Assembly: GCF_030849025.1 (NCBI RefSeq)
Contig: NZ_CP118224.1
Span: forward strand, 1,162,001 to 1,226,000
Length of the DNA stretch: 64,000 bases
DNA from: Oceanimonas pelagia
GTDB lineage: Bacteria; Pseudomonadota; Gammaproteobacteria; Enterobacterales; Aeromonadaceae
Direction: 5' to 3'
The first letter of the stretch is position 1; each line of letters begins with the position of its first letter. The notes beneath the pieces are model-generated. The model saw nothing but the letters and a program-made list of their open reading frames with translations. It was not told where the DNA came from and searched no databases. A program made the translations under genes and the position numbers. Below are positions 37,450-46,938 of this stretch, piece after piece.

Positions 37450-38355
37450 GTGGCCAGAGGGGTTGCGTTGTCGGTGTTTTCATCTGTGCTGTTTGCGCTG
37501 CTGTATTACTACGCCAGCCTGATGACGCCCATGAGCGGCGAGGTGGTGTTTGGCTGGCGCATGCTGCTGACCATGCCCTGCCTGGGCCTGTTCCTGCTCT
37601 ACAGCGGCGACTGGCGACTGGTGGCCACTTTGCTTTCGCAACTGAAACGCCGGCCCCTGCTCTGGATGGGACTGCCGCTGTCTTCCGCGCTGGTGGCGGT
37701 GCAGCTGTGGATTTTTATGTGGGCTCCCATCAACGGCCGGGGGCTGGCGGTGTCGCTCGGTTATTTCATGATGCCGCTGGTGCTGGTACTGGTAGGGCGG
37801 TTTCTTTACCGGGAGCGGCCCACCCACCTGCAGTGGCTGGCGGTGGCCTGTGCCGCCGCCGGGGTGGCCAATGAGCTGTGGCACGCCGGTGGCGTGTCCT
37901 GGGAGACCCTGGTAGTGGCCCTGGGCTACCCGCTCTATTTCGTGTGGCGGCGCTGGCTCGGCAACGACACCCTGGGCGGCCTGTGGTGCGACATGCTGCT
38001 GATGCTGCCGGTGGCGGCCTGGTTTGTGCTGGCCGCCGGCTCGCCCATGGCCGTCTTTGCCGAGCGTCCGCTGTTGTATCCGCTGGTGCTGGGCCTGGGC
38101 ATGATCAGCGCGCTGGCGCTGGCCTGCTATATTCTCGCCAGCCGGCGGCTGCCGTTCAGCCTGTTCGGTCTGCTCGGCTACGTGGAGCCGGTGCTGCTGG
38201 TGGTGGTGTCACTGATGCTGGGCGAAACCATTTCCGCCGAGGAATGGCCCACCTACATCGCCATCTGGACGGCGGTGGCTCTGTTGATCCTCGAAGGGGT
38301 GCGTAAAATGCTGGCGTTCCGGCGTTATCCCTTCAGTCAGAACGCCGCCCACTGA
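37450..38355 (+). CDS. RarD-like DMT-superfamily transporter (EamA)
   Basis: A 301-residue membrane protein with about ten transmembrane helices and two EamA-type halves; the N-terminal SVFSSVLFALLYYYASLM and central FMWAPINGRGLAVSLGYFMMPL resemble the RarD subfamily. Substrate unknown. The start is GTG at 37450, with AAGGAGGAAAGC directly upstream, a near-perfect ribosome site. A 12-bp inverted repeat lies in the promoter region. It is convergent with the next DMT gene. Confidence 0.85.
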   Translation: MARGVALSVFSSVLFALLYYYASLMTPMSGEVVFGWRMLLTMPCLGLFLLYSGDWRLVATLLSQLKRRPLLWMGLPLSSALVAVQLWIFMWAPINGRGLAVSLGYFMMPLVLVLVGRFLYRERPTHLQWLAVACAAAGVANELWHAGGVSWETLVVALGYPLYFVWRRWLGNDTLGGLWCDMLLMLPVAAWFVLAAGSPMAVFAERPLLYPLVLGLGMISALALACYILASRRLPFSLFGLLGYVEPVLLVVVSLMLGETISAEEWPTYIAIWTAVALLILEGVRKMLAFRRYPFSQNAAH

Positions 38356-38375
38356 GCGCCGCTCTTCAGGTCATA

Positions 38376-38390
38376 CCGGGCTTGCCCCGG
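38376..38390. terminator. Short GC stem between convergent DMT genes
   Basis: CCGGG / CCCGG with a 5-nt loop, in the dispersed-repeat style TCATACCGGGCTTGCC (compare the stem at 34409). It lies between the two convergent genes and may act as a weak bidirectional terminator. Confidence 0.4.
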
Positions 38391-38430
38391 CATCTTTGTT
38401 CAGCCGGCGCAATGATAAAAGGGCCGGCCA

Positions 38431-39315
38431 TCAGGCCCACATCACCAGCACGGCGGCCAGCACGATCAGCACCAGACCGCCGTGATCCCGCCGGCCCAGC
38501 GGCTCGCGGAAGTACCAGGCCGAGATCATCAGGGTAAACAGTACCTCCACCTGGCCCAGGGTCTTGACCAGGGCCACGCTTTCCAGACTCATGGCGGTAA
38601 ACCAGCCAATGGAGCCAAGACAGCTGGTGAGGCTCACCAGCGCCGTCAGTCCGGGCCGGCGCCACAGCGCTCCCAGCGCGGCCGGGTTGCGCAGGCCCAG
38701 CCAGCCCAGCAGCAGCAGGGTCTGCAGGCTGATCACCAGCAGCAGCACCCAGGCGGCGCCGAACGGGAAGGGCAGGGCCAGCGCCAGGCTGGCTTCCCGT
38801 ACCCACAGCGAGGTCAGGGCAAAGGCCAGGCCGCTGCCCAGCCCGGTAACCAGGGTGCCGGCCGGCACACCCTGGCCCGCCGCCCGGCTGAGGCCGCTCA
38901 GCAACCACACCGCCACGCCGCCCATCATGACCCCCAGCCAGCCCGGGGAGGTGAGCGGGGCGCTGAAAAAGAACACCCCCAGGGCCGCCGCCAGCACCGC
39001 CTCGCTCTTGGCCAGGCCGACGCCCACCGCATAGTTGCGCAGCTGAAACAGCCGCACCATCAGGGCGGTGGCCAGGATCTGGCTTACCGCCGCCGCCACA
39101 ATCAGCATGCCAAAGCCCGTGGTAAAGGCGGGCTGGGGCTGGGCCGGCTGCCAGCGATACAGCAACCACAGGTACAGTGCCGCCAGCGGCCAGGCCAGCA
39201 CAAAGCGCGCCAGGGTCACGGCGGTGGCGCCGGCGTTCTGGCTCAGTTGTTTCTGAAAGGCGTTGCGGCAGGCCTGCATAAAGGCGGCGAACAGGGTAAA
39301 GGGGATCCACAGCAT
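38431..39315 (-). CDS. EamA/DMT-superfamily transporter
   Basis: A 294-residue protein with about ten transmembrane helices (LWIPFTLFAAFMQACRNAFQ, then repeated hydrophobic segments to LVLIVLAAVLVMWA). It belongs to the drug/metabolite transporter superfamily; the substrate cannot be told from sequence. The ATG at 39315 is chosen because AAGGACGCACC precedes it and the first helix starts at once; the frame extends to 39435. It is divergent from the LysE-family gene. Confidence 0.85.
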   Translation of the reverse strand: MLWIPFTLFAAFMQACRNAFQKQLSQNAGATAVTLARFVLAWPLAALYLWLLYRWQPAQPQPAFTTGFGMLIVAAAVSQILATALMVRLFQLRNYAVGVGLAKSEAVLAAALGVFFFSAPLTSPGWLGVMMGGVAVWLLSGLSRAAGQGVPAGTLVTGLGSGLAFALTSLWVREASLALALPFPFGAAWVLLLVISLQTLLLLGWLGLRNPAALGALWRRPGLTALVSLTSCLGSIGWFTAMSLESVALVKTLGQVEVLFTLMISAWYFREPLGRRDHGGLVLIVLAAVLVMWA

Positions 39316-39440
39316 GGTGCGTCCTTGGGCGGCAAAGCGTGAGGCGAGGGCGGTCATTCTAGCAAAGTTGCGCAGGCGGTGACGCCGTCCCCGGGATTTG
39401 ATAGAAAGAAGGCTGTTTTCCGTTACACGAGGCATGTTTC

Positions 39441-40052
39441 ATGGCATTTGATACCTGGCTGGTTTACCTGGCGGCCTGCATTGGCCTGTCGCTGACGCCG
39501 GGCCCCAACAGCCTGCTGGCGCTGACCCACGGCGCCCTTTACGGTCCGGGCCGCACCCTGGCCACCATTGCCGGCGGTGCCGCCGGTTTTATCGGCGTGG
39601 TGGGGCTGTCGATGTTCGGCATCGCCTCGCTGCTGACCCTGGCGTCCGAGTTGCTGCTGGTGATGAAGGTGCTGGGCGGCATCTATCTGGTGTGGCTGGG
39701 CATTCAGGTGTGGCGTTCGCCGGCCCCGGGCGGCGGGGTGGGTACCATCAGCGGCCAGGCCAGTGCCTGGATCATGGCCCGGCAGGGGCTGCTGTCGGCC
39801 TTTGCCAACCCCAAGGCGTTGCTGTTTTTTGCCGCCTTTCTGCCCCAGTTCATCGATCCCGCCGCCAGCCTGTGGCAGCAGTTTGTGGTCATGGCGGTGA
39901 CCTTTGCGGTGGTGGAAGCCCTCACCGAGGGCGTGATCGCCGGCTTTGCCGGCCGGGTGTCGGGCTGGCTCGGCCGCTGTGGCCGGGGCTTTAACCGCAC
40001 CTGTGGCGGCCTGTTCATGCTGATTGGCGGCTGGCTGCCGTTAAGCCGATGA
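39441..40052 (+). CDS. LysE/RhtB-family amino acid exporter
   Basis: A 203-residue inner-membrane protein with about six transmembrane helices and the family N-terminal signature LSLTPGPNSLLALTHGALYG. LysE/RhtB proteins export amino acids such as threonine, homoserine or lysine; the specific substrate is not evident. The later FANPKALLFFAAFLPQF segment is also typical. It is followed by a strong bidirectional terminator shared with tcyP. Confidence 0.88.
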   Translation: MAFDTWLVYLAACIGLSLTPGPNSLLALTHGALYGPGRTLATIAGGAAGFIGVVGLSMFGIASLLTLASELLLVMKVLGGIYLVWLGIQVWRSPAPGGGVGTISGQASAWIMARQGLLSAFANPKALLFFAAFLPQFIDPAASLWQQFVVMAVTFAVVEALTEGVIAGFAGRVSGWLGRCGRGFNRTCGGLFMLIGGWLPLSR

Positions 40053-40064
40053 GTGGCACGCAAT

Positions 40065-40090
40065 AAAAAAGCGCCCGCGGGCGCTTTTTT
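40065..40090. terminator. Bidirectional terminator between lysE-type gene and tcyP
   Basis: AAAAAAGCGCCCGCGGGCGC followed by six T, a symmetrical stem with A and T tracts on the two sides, so it works on both strands for the convergent genes. Confidence 0.93.
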
Positions 40091-40105
40091 GTTGACGGAG
40101 TGGGC

Positions 40106-41488
40106 TCAGGCCACGGCCGGAGCCTGTTCTTCCCGCTCGGCGGCAAACACCGCCTCGTCGGTCTGGCCCAGCAGCTTGCTGCTGATGGTGCCGGCGGTCA
40201 TGGCACCGTTCACGTTCAGGGCGGTGCGGGCCATGTCGATCAGCGGCTCGATGGAGATCAGCAGCGCCGCCAGCGCCACCGGCATGCCCATGATCGGCAA
40301 CACGATCAACGCCGCAAAGGTGGCGCCGCCGCCTACGCCGGCCACGCCAAAGGAGGCCAGGGTGATCACGCCCACCAGGGTCGCCAGCCACAGCGGATCC
40401 AGCACGTCGATGCCCATGGTGGGGGCGATCATCACCGCCAGCATGGCCGGGTAGATGCCGGCACAGCCGTTCTGGCCGATGGTGGCCCCAAAGGAAGCGG
40501 AGAAGTTGGCGATGCTTTCGGGTACGCCCAGCTTCTGGGTTTGCGCCTGCACGTTCAGCGGAATGGTGGCGGCGCTGGAGCGGCTGGTAAAGGCGAACGC
40601 CAGCACCGGCCATACCTTGGTGAAAAAGCGCCTGGCATTCACGCCCACCAGGGTCAGCAGCAGCCCGTGCACGCCAAACATGATGGCAATGGCGAGATAG
40701 GAGGCCACCAGAAAACCGGCCAGGCTGAGCACGTCCTGCAGGTTGGAGCCGGCGATCACCTTGGTCATCAGTGCCATCACACCATAGGGGGTCAGCTTCA
40801 TCACCAGCCGCACCAGCCGCATGATCAGTGCCTGCAACGCCTCAATGCCGCCCAGCACCCGTTTGCCCAGCTCGGGCTCGTCCTTCAGCAGGGTCAGCAC
40901 CGCCAGGCCCAGGAACACCGCAAACACCACCACGCCGATGATGGAGGTGGGGCTGGCGCCGGTCATGTCGGCAAAGGGGTTGCGCGGAATAAAGGACACC
41001 AGCAACTGGGGCATGGACAGGTTGGCCACGCTGGCCACCGAGGCTTCCAGCTGTTCGGCCCGGGCCAGCTCGCGGGCGCCCTGCACCAGATCGGCGGCGC
41101 TGAGGCCAAAGGAGTAGGTCACAAAGGCGCCCACCAGCGCCGAAATGGCGGTGGTGAACAGCAGCACTCCCAGGGTCAGCACGCTGATCTTGCCCAGCGA
41201 GGTGGCGTTGTGCAGCCGCGATACGGCGCCGAGAATGGACACCAGCACCAGCGGGATCACGATCATCTGCAGCAGGCGCACATAACCGCCGCCCACCACG
41301 TTCACCCATTCCAGGGTGCGGGCAATGGTGCCGGCGTCATACAGCAGCTGCATGGCAAAGCCGGCGGCCACGCCAAACACCAGGCCGGTAAGCACCTGGC
41401 GGGAAAGGGACTGGCCCCGGCGGGCCAGTCTGCCGAGCACCAGCATCAGCAGCACAAAGATCGTCAGGTTGACGAGCATGGTCAGCAT
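40106..41488 (-). CDS. tcyP: L-cystine symporter TcyP (YdjN)
   Basis: A 460-residue dicarboxylate/amino acid:cation symporter close to E. coli YdjN (463 aa) throughout: [58 protein letters not shown] and [18 protein letters not shown]. YdjN imports L-cystine and related sulfur compounds. The ATG at 41488 gives the family N-terminus; the frame extends to 41548. An AT-rich promoter region lies upstream (41489-41600). Its terminator is shared with the convergent exporter gene. Confidence 0.93.
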   Translation of the reverse strand: MLTMLVNLTIFVLLMLVLGRLARRGQSLSRQVLTGLVFGVAAGFAMQLLYDAGTIARTLEWVNVVGGGYVRLLQMIVIPLVLVSILGAVSRLHNATSLGKISVLTLGVLLFTTAISALVGAFVTYSFGLSAADLVQGARELARAEQLEASVASVANLSMPQLLVSFIPRNPFADMTGASPTSIIGVVVFAVFLGLAVLTLLKDEPELGKRVLGGIEALQALIMRLVRLVMKLTPYGVMALMTKVIAGSNLQDVLSLAGFLVASYLAIAIMFGVHGLLLTLVGVNARRFFTKVWPVLAFAFTSRSSAATIPLNVQAQTQKLGVPESIANFSASFGATIGQNGCAGIYPAMLAVMIAPTMGIDVLDPLWLATLVGVITLASFGVAGVGGGATFAALIVLPIMGMPVALAALLISIEPLIDMARTALNVNGAMTAGTISSKLLGQTDEAVFAAEREEQAPAVA

Positions 41489-41630
41489 GAAGACTCCAAA
41501 TATCAGGGAACAACAGGGAAAGGCGGCGATGCTAACAGCACCATTCACTGCACCGTTAATCCGTTTGGTTATGACTTATAAAAAATAGCGTGAAATGCTG
41601 TTTTCGCAGGCAGTTTGACCAGTTGTCAAG

Positions 41631-41652
41631 CGAAGCCCGTTGCCGGGCTTCG
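41631..41652. terminator. Stem-loop after the lytic transglycosylase gene
   Basis: CGAAGCCCG / CGGGCTTCG with a 4-nt loop, 11 bp beyond the transglycosylase stop on the minus strand. No U-tract follows, so it may protect the 3' end rather than terminate by itself. Confidence 0.5.
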
Positions 41653-41662
41653 CCGAGTGCGG

Positions 41663-42913
41663 TCAGCGCAGGCGCTCCAGCAGGCTGGCGCTGGCGTAGC
41701 CGTCGGCCACCAGTCCCTGCGCCTGCTGCCAGGCGCGAATGGCCGCCATGGTATTGGGGCCAATCACGCCGTCGGCGCCACCGGTGTCAAACCCCCGGGC
41801 GCTCAGACGCCGTTGCAGCTCCTGTTTTTCGGTGCGGCTCAGTGCCCGTTCATGGCGCGGCCAGGCCTGGTGAAAATCACTGCCACCGGCGATTTTATCG
41901 GCAAGATGTCCTACTCCCATGGCGTAGGCGGTGGCGTTGTTGTAGCGCTTGATCACATAAAAGTTGTTAAACACCGCAAAGGCCGGGCCCCGGGCGCCCG
42001 CCGGCACCAGGATCGCGGCCTTGCCGAAATCGGGCAGGGCGCCACCCCCGGCCAGGGTTACGCCGCGCTCGCGCCAGTGGGTCACCGGCTGGCGGTTGCC
42101 CTGCTCGGCCCGGGCGTAGTCAAAGCCCTCGGGCAGCCGCACCTCCAGCCCCCAGGGGGCGCCGGCCTGCCAGCCGAAACGGGACAGGTAATAGGCGGTG
42201 GAGGCCAGGGCGTCGGTCGGGTCTTCGCTCCACACATTGCGCTTGCCGTCGTGGTTAAAGTCCTGGGCGTATTCCAGGTAACTGGTGGGCATGAACTGGG
42301 TGTGGCCCATGGCGCCGGCCCAGGAGCCGCGCATGTCGCTCACGCTCACATCCCCCGCCTGCAGAATGCGCAGGGCGGCGATCAGCTGGGTTTCGGCAAA
42401 CGCGCGGCGGCGGCCCTCAAAGGCCAGGGTGGCCAGGCCCTCAATGGTGGGGGTGTTGCCCCGGTAGCTGCCATAGTTGGTTTCCATGCCCCAGATGGCC
42501 AGCACCACCTCGGCTTCAATGCCGTAGCGTTGCTCAATGCGGGCCAGGGTGTCCTTCAGCGCCTGCTGTTTTGCCCGGCCGGTACTCACCCGGGTGGCCG
42601 ACACGGCGCTGTCCAGATATTCCCAGATCTGGCGGCTGAATTCGGCCTGACCGCGATCCAGCTTGATGACGCTGTGATTCAGGTCGATGCCCCTGAAGGC
42701 GGCGTCAAACACGTCGGGGCTGATGCCTTCGGCCAGGGCGCGGCGGCGGAAATCGGCACGCCAGGTGGCAAAGTCGGGGTGAGAGGTAACCCCGGGGGTC
42801 ACCTGTGCCTTGGCGCCGGCCATGGGCGCGGCCGGGGCGGTATCGGCCTGGCTGGCGCAGCCGGCCAGCAGCAGGCCGGCCAGCAGGGGGGAAAAAATGC
42901 GTGCTCTTGTCAT
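41663..42913 (-). CDS. Lytic murein transglycosylase, MltB family lipoprotein with PG-binding domain
   Basis: A 416-residue lipoprotein (LLLAGCAS, lipidated Cys19). The SLT type 2 catalytic domain holds Glu144 in IWGMETNYGSYRGNTP and the downstream GSWAGAMGHTQFMPTSYLEY block. A C-terminal peptidoglycan-binding domain type 1 follows (about 345-416: LQRRLSARGFDTGGADGVIG). It cleaves glycan strands to 1,6-anhydro products at the outer membrane. The order is that of the MltB-2/SltB class rather than E. coli MltB, which lacks the PG-binding domain. AGGGACG lies upstream of the ATG. Confidence 0.92.
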   Translation of the reverse strand: MTRARIFSPLLAGLLLAGCASQADTAPAAPMAGAKAQVTPGVTSHPDFATWRADFRRRALAEGISPDVFDAAFRGIDLNHSVIKLDRGQAEFSRQIWEYLDSAVSATRVSTGRAKQQALKDTLARIEQRYGIEAEVVLAIWGMETNYGSYRGNTPTIEGLATLAFEGRRRAFAETQLIAALRILQAGDVSVSDMRGSWAGAMGHTQFMPTSYLEYAQDFNHDGKRNVWSEDPTDALASTAYYLSRFGWQAGAPWGLEVRLPEGFDYARAEQGNRQPVTHWRERGVTLAGGGALPDFGKAAILVPAGARGPAFAVFNNFYVIKRYNNATAYAMGVGHLADKIAGGSDFHQAWPRHERALSRTEKQELQRRLSARGFDTGGADGVIGPNTMAAIRAWQQAQGLVADGYASASLLERLR

Positions 42914-43141
42914 GACAGCGTCCCTGTAAAAAGATGGGTGTCAGCTTATCTGATTGTCACGCAAAGAAAAGGGGCGGGCGGAAAGGAAAATGGCGCAAGT
43001 CCGGGCCTGGGCACGGACGCGGGCACCGGCCTTTGTTATCATGCCTCTTCGCCGGCGGTGGCGGCCATGGACAAGCCCCTGGCGAAACGCAAGAATGAAC
43101 ACAGGGACGTTGTCGCGACTATAGTAATTTCCGGAGTGACC

Positions 43142-43612
43142 ATGTACTCGAGCAGAAACTACCAGGAAACCGACTTCAGCAGCCTGGAGCTGATTTATCA
43201 CGATTCGGTCATGGGGCAGGGGCGACGCGGCTACAGCGATGAGCAGGTGCAGGTGTGGGCGGCCTTTCCCTACCTGTTTCGCGACGATTTCAGCCGGCTG
43301 GTACGATCCGGTTACACCCGGGTGATGACGCTGCACAATATTCCGGTGGCCTTTGCCACTCTGACCCCGGACAACTGCGTGGCGCTGGTGTATGTGCTGG
43401 CGGAGCATTCCGGGCGCGGCCTGGCCGGGCGGCTGTGCGAGGAAATGGAGCGGGAGGCGCGCCGGCGTGGCGTGCGCTGCCTGACCACGGACGCCAGCGT
43501 GCTGTCGCGGCCCATGTTTGAACAGCGCGGCTTTCGGCTGGTGGATCAGCAGCAGGTGCACAAGGCCGGCCTGAGTTTCACCCGCTTTATCATGGAAAAA
43601 AAGCTGGACTGA
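43142..43612 (+). CDS. GNAT-family N-acetyltransferase
   Basis: A 156-residue protein with the GNAT acetyl-CoA loop LAEHSGRGLAGRLCEEME and the C-terminal FEQRGFRLVDQQQV strand. The N-terminus RNYQETDFSSLELIYHDSV resembles YafP-type acetyltransferases. The acceptor substrate is not known. The ATG at 43142 is chosen because GGAGTGACC lies just upstream; the same frame continues upstream antisense to the transglycosylase gene and is not coding. Confidence 0.85.
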   Translation: MYSSRNYQETDFSSLELIYHDSVMGQGRRGYSDEQVQVWAAFPYLFRDDFSRLVRSGYTRVMTLHNIPVAFATLTPDNCVALVYVLAEHSGRGLAGRLCEEMEREARRRGVRCLTTDASVLSRPMFEQRGFRLVDQQQVHKAGLSFTRFIMEKKLD

Positions 43613-43659
43613 CGCCCCGCTCGCCGGCTGGTGTTCATCCCGGCTTTGCCGCACAATAG

Positions 43660-43677
43660 CGCCGCCGCAACGCGGCG
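43660..43677 (+). terminator. Weak stem-loop between the GNAT gene and purU
   Basis: CGCCGC / GCGGCG with a 6-nt loop followed by TGTTATT. The tail is poor, so termination would be partial. Confidence 0.4.
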
Positions 43678-43709
43678 TGTTATTCAGGAATCCGGAGAAG
43701 GCCGTGGCC

Positions 43710-44573
43710 ATGCCAAAAGACACCTATTATCTGACCGCCCACTGCCCGGGCAGCCTGGGCACAGTGGACGTGGTAACCCGCTACCTGCGCGAGCAGGGCT
43801 GCTACGTGGTGGAAATGCAGACCTTTGATGACGTGCTGAGCCGCCATTTCTTTATTCGCGCCGAATTCCGGCCTCCGGCCGAACAGCCCTTTGATGAGGC
43901 CGCCTTTCGTCAGGGCTTTGCCCCCCGGGCCGACGGTTTTGCCATGGACTGGCAGCTCACCGCCAGCCACTACCGGCCCAATGTGGTGATCATGGTGTCC
44001 CGGCTGGATCACTGCCTGAACGATCTGCTGTATCGCTACCGCACCGGCCAGCTGGCGGTGGAGATTCCGGCCATTATCTCCAACCATCCCGATTTGCAGC
44101 GGCTGGCCGACTGGCACCATATTCCCTATTACCACCTGCCGGTGGACGATAACAACCGTGCCGAGCAGGAGGCTCAGGTGCTGGGCATCATTCAGGAGTG
44201 CGAGGCGGATCTGGTGGTGCTGGCGCGCTACATGCAGGTGCTGAGTCCGGAGTTGTGTGCCCGGCTCAACGGCCGTGCCATCAACATTCATCACTCCCTG
44301 CTGCCCGGTTTTCGGGGGGCCAAGCCCTATCATCAGGCCTACGACAAGGGCGTCAAACTGGTGGGAGCCACCGCCCATTACATCAACAACGATCTGGACG
44401 AAGGCCCGATTATCACTCAGGGGGTGGAAGTGGTGGATCACAGCCATTATCCCGAGCAGTTGATCGCCAAGGGCAAAGACATTGAATGCATTACCCTGGC
44501 CCGGGCGGTGCAGTACCATATTGAACAAAGGGTGTTCCTGCACAACGGCAAGACAGTGGTCTTTACCAGTTAA
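43710..44573 (+). CDS. purU: Formyltetrahydrofolate deformylase PurU
   Basis: A 287-residue enzyme (E. coli 280). The N-terminal ACT domain (about residues 5-85, YLTAHCPGSLGTVDVVTRYL) is followed by a formyltransferase-like domain with PAIISNHPD, the catalytic INIHHSLLPGFRGAKPYHQA and DLDEGPIITQ. It hydrolyses 10-formyl-THF to formate and THF, balancing one-carbon pools and supplying formate for PurT; the ACT domain senses glycine and methionine in E. coli. The ATG at 43710 is chosen with GGAGAAGG about eight bases upstream; GTG at 43704 is too close. Confidence 0.93.
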   Translation: MPKDTYYLTAHCPGSLGTVDVVTRYLREQGCYVVEMQTFDDVLSRHFFIRAEFRPPAEQPFDEAAFRQGFAPRADGFAMDWQLTASHYRPNVVIMVSRLDHCLNDLLYRYRTGQLAVEIPAIISNHPDLQRLADWHHIPYYHLPVDDNNRAEQEAQVLGIIQECEADLVVLARYMQVLSPELCARLNGRAINIHHSLLPGFRGAKPYHQAYDKGVKLVGATAHYINNDLDEGPIITQGVEVVDHSHYPEQLIAKGKDIECITLARAVQYHIEQRVFLHNGKTVVFTS

Positions 44574-44612
44574 GGCCCTTATTCGGTTTCACGCGATGGA
44601 GTTCGTATATTC

Positions 44613-46559
44613 ATGAAAAAAATTCTGGTGGCCGGCGCCCTGGCGCTGGCCCTGTCCGGCTGTGCCAGCCAGCAACCCGAGGCGCCCTTTACCCTGACTC
44701 TGGCACACATCAACGACACCCATTCCCACTTCGACCCGAGCGATGCGCCCCTGACCCTGGACGGCCAGCGGGTCTACACCCGGCTGGGGGGCTTTCCGCG
44801 ACTGCTGAATTACGCCAACACCCTGCGTGAGCAGGCGAAGCTGGCGGATCAGCCGCTGTTGTTTGTGCACGGTGGCGACGCCTGGCAGGGCAGCGGCTAT
44901 TTTCAGCTGAACCGGGGGGCCATGAACGCTGATCTGCTGAGTCGCCTCGGGCTCGACGCCATGGTGCCGGGCGAGCACGAGTTTGACCTCGACAACCAGC
45001 GACTGGCTGCCTTTATCGAGGGGGTCAATTTTCCGGTGCTGGCCGCCAACCTCAACGTCAGCCGGGATCCGGCCCTGAGCGGTGCCGCCAACCTGCATCC
45101 TTACGTGCTCTATGCCTTTGACGGCAACGACAAGGAACGGCTGGAAAGCATGGACGACGCCGGCCGGGATCCGGTGGTGGCGATCATCGGCCTGCTGCCG
45201 GAGGAGATGGGCGAGCTCGGCACCAGCACCGGCGGACTGCGCTTTGAGCACGAGCTGGAAACCGCCCAGCGCACCGTCAATGCCCTGCGTGCCCAGGGCG
45301 TGAAGCACATCATAGCGCTCACTCATCTGGGGCTGGAGCGGGATCAGCGACTGGCCGCGCGGGTCAACGGCATTGATGTGATCGTGGGCGGACGTTCCGA
45401 AACCCTGCTGGGCGACTTTTCCGATCTGGGGCTGGGCAATAATCCGCCTTACGCCCAGCTCATTACCAACCCCGACGGCCGGGCCAAAACCTGCGTGGTG
45501 CAGGCCGGCCACTTTGCCCAGGCCATGGGCCGGGTGAGCGTTACCTTCAGCCGCGACGGCCGGGTAACCCGTTGTGAGGGGGGCAACACCCTGCTCACCG
45601 ACGGCGAGTTTTACCACGACATTCGCCGGGGAGAGCAGCACCGTCTGAGCCCGGCCGCACAGCAGCGCCTGCGCCAGCTGGTGGCCGCCGACAAGCGCCT
45701 GGCGGTGGTGGCGGAAGACGCCGAACTGCGCCGCCATATCGATGAGCAGTACAAGCCGGCGCTGACCAGGGCCTACGGCGCCGTGCTGGGCCATGTGCCG
45801 GCCACCCTGTCCCACCGTGGTCTGCCCGGACGCGACGGCAGCCAGTCGGAGCTGGCCCCGCTGGTGGCCGCCAGCCAGCTGTACTGGGTCAATACGCCCG
45901 AGGTGCAGGCCGTGACCGGTCGCCGGGCCGATGTGGCCCTGGTGAGCGCCAGCGCGGTGCGCACTCAGCTTGAGCCGGGCGAGCTCAGGCAGGGCAAGGT
46001 CAGGCAGGAGCTGCTGCCGTTTGCCACGCCGCTCAGCCTGGTGTCGCTCACCGGGCGCCAGCTGGCGGGCCTGCTGCTGGAAACCATCAATGGCGCCCTG
46101 ACCGACGACAAACGGGCGCAGGCATTTCCCTATATGGCGGGCCTGCGTTACCAGTTCGACGAAACCCGCAAGGGCGCCGGCTTCCTGCGGCAGATCGAGG
46201 TGCGCCAGGGCGAACGCTGGGTCAAACTGGACCCCAACGCCAGCTACAGCCTGGTGCTGAACGCCTACCATGCGTCGGGTAACGACGGCTGGAATACCCT
46301 GTTCCAGGCGCAGCAGGTGCTGACCGATCGTATTGATCTGGCCCGGGTCAACGGCCGGCTGATGGCGTTTCCGGTGGCGCGCCTGAGCCAGACCGGCAAC
46401 AACGCCATTGAGGCGCACTATATCAACCAGCCGCTGAACTGCCGCGCCGCTGGCGTGCGCTGCAATACCGATGCCGAGGCCTTTGAGGATTACGTGCAGC
46501 AGCGCCGGCCGCTGCTGACCCCCCTGGCCGACACCGGCATTACCCTCAACCGGCTGTAA
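44613..46559 (+). CDS. UshA-like 5'-nucleotidase/metallophosphatase lipoprotein with altered metal ligands
   Basis: A 648-residue lipoprotein (LALSGCAS, Cys17) with the two-domain 5'-nucleotidase layout. Domain 1 keeps HINDTHSH (Asp35, His37), HGGDAWQGS (Asp89) and [10 protein letters not shown] (His238). The usual GNHEFD reads GEHEFD (Glu121 for the catalytic/bridging Asn). The last metal motif, usually GGHSQ or GGHTH, reads GGRSET (Arg261 and Glu263). The C-terminal domain has the [12 protein letters not shown] segment at about residues 549-560. Family members hydrolyse nucleotides or UDP-sugars in the periplasm; here two-metal catalysis is questionable. It starts 39 bp after purU. Confidence 0.85.
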   Translation: MKKILVAGALALALSGCASQQPEAPFTLTLAHINDTHSHFDPSDAPLTLDGQRVYTRLGGFPRLLNYANTLREQAKLADQPLLFVHGGDAWQGSGYFQLNRGAMNADLLSRLGLDAMVPGEHEFDLDNQRLAAFIEGVNFPVLAANLNVSRDPALSGAANLHPYVLYAFDGNDKERLESMDDAGRDPVVAIIGLLPEEMGELGTSTGGLRFEHELETAQRTVNALRAQGVKHIIALTHLGLERDQRLAARVNGIDVIVGGRSETLLGDFSDLGLGNNPPYAQLITNPDGRAKTCVVQAGHFAQAMGRVSVTFSRDGRVTRCEGGNTLLTDGEFYHDIRRGEQHRLSPAAQQRLRQLVAADKRLAVVAEDAELRRHIDEQYKPALTRAYGAVLGHVPATLSHRGLPGRDGSQSELAPLVAASQLYWVNTPEVQAVTGRRADVALVSASAVRTQLEPGELRQGKVRQELLPFATPLSLVSLTGRQLAGLLLETINGALTDDKRAQAFPYMAGLRYQFDETRKGAGFLRQIEVRQGERWVKLDPNASYSLVLNAYHASGNDGWNTLFQAQQVLTDRIDLARVNGRLMAFPVARLSQTGNNAIEAHYINQPLNCRAAGVRCNTDAEAFEDYVQQRRPLLTPLADTGITLNRL

Positions 46560-46564
46560 GTTCC

Positions 46565-46598
46565 ATGGCGGCGCGGGTCCCTTTTTCCGCGCCGCCAT
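46565..46598. other. 12-bp perfect stem-loop after the nucleotidase gene
   Basis: ATGGCGGCGCGG / CCGCGCCGCCAT with a 10-nt loop GTCCCTTTTT, five bases after the stop. The T run is in the loop rather than after the stem, so it is not a standard intrinsic terminator. It lies just upstream of the DUF2256 start and may cap the upstream message. Confidence 0.6.
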
Positions 46599-46633
46599 CA
46601 CCGGCAACATGCCTCCCCCGGGAGCGAAAGCGG

Positions 46634-46801
46634 ATGACTCTGCGCAAACCCCCTTTGCCGCACAAGACCTGCCCGGTCTGTGGCCGGCCGTTCAGCTGGC
46701 GCAAAAAATGGGCGCGGGACTGGGAACACGTCAGATATTGTTCCGAGCGCTGTCGCCGCCATCGCAAGGGCTCAAACGCGTCAGCAACTGACGTTAATTG
46801 A
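46634..46801 (+). CDS. DUF2256 small zinc-ribbon-like protein
   Basis: A 55-residue protein: basic lead, then [20 protein letters not shown] and [13 protein letters not shown]. The two CxxC-type pairs and the WRKKWxxxWxxVxYCSxxCR pattern define DUF2256, a family of unknown function often found beside photolyase or nucleotide-related genes. A single zinc site is likely. The ATG at 46634 is preferred, with GGGAG nine bases upstream; the frame begins earlier in stem-loop DNA. Confidence 0.8.
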   Translation: MTLRKPPLPHKTCPVCGRPFSWRKKWARDWEHVRYCSERCRRHRKGSNASATDVN

Positions 46802-46938
46802 AGCGTTTGGCAGCGGTCGTGGCCGTTGCGTCTCGACTTGCTTTTTTGACTGATTTACTCTTGAGGTACCGCAGACATGTAAAGGAAGCAGGGGCGGACT
46901 ATACTCTTTTGAGTCTGCAATTGTTCAAGGAAACCGAG

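Noticed and set aside
41615-43141. A long N-terminal extension of the GNAT acetyltransferase frame
   Set aside because: The extension runs antisense to the lytic transglycosylase. The ATG at 43142 has a good ribosome site and begins the GNAT domain.
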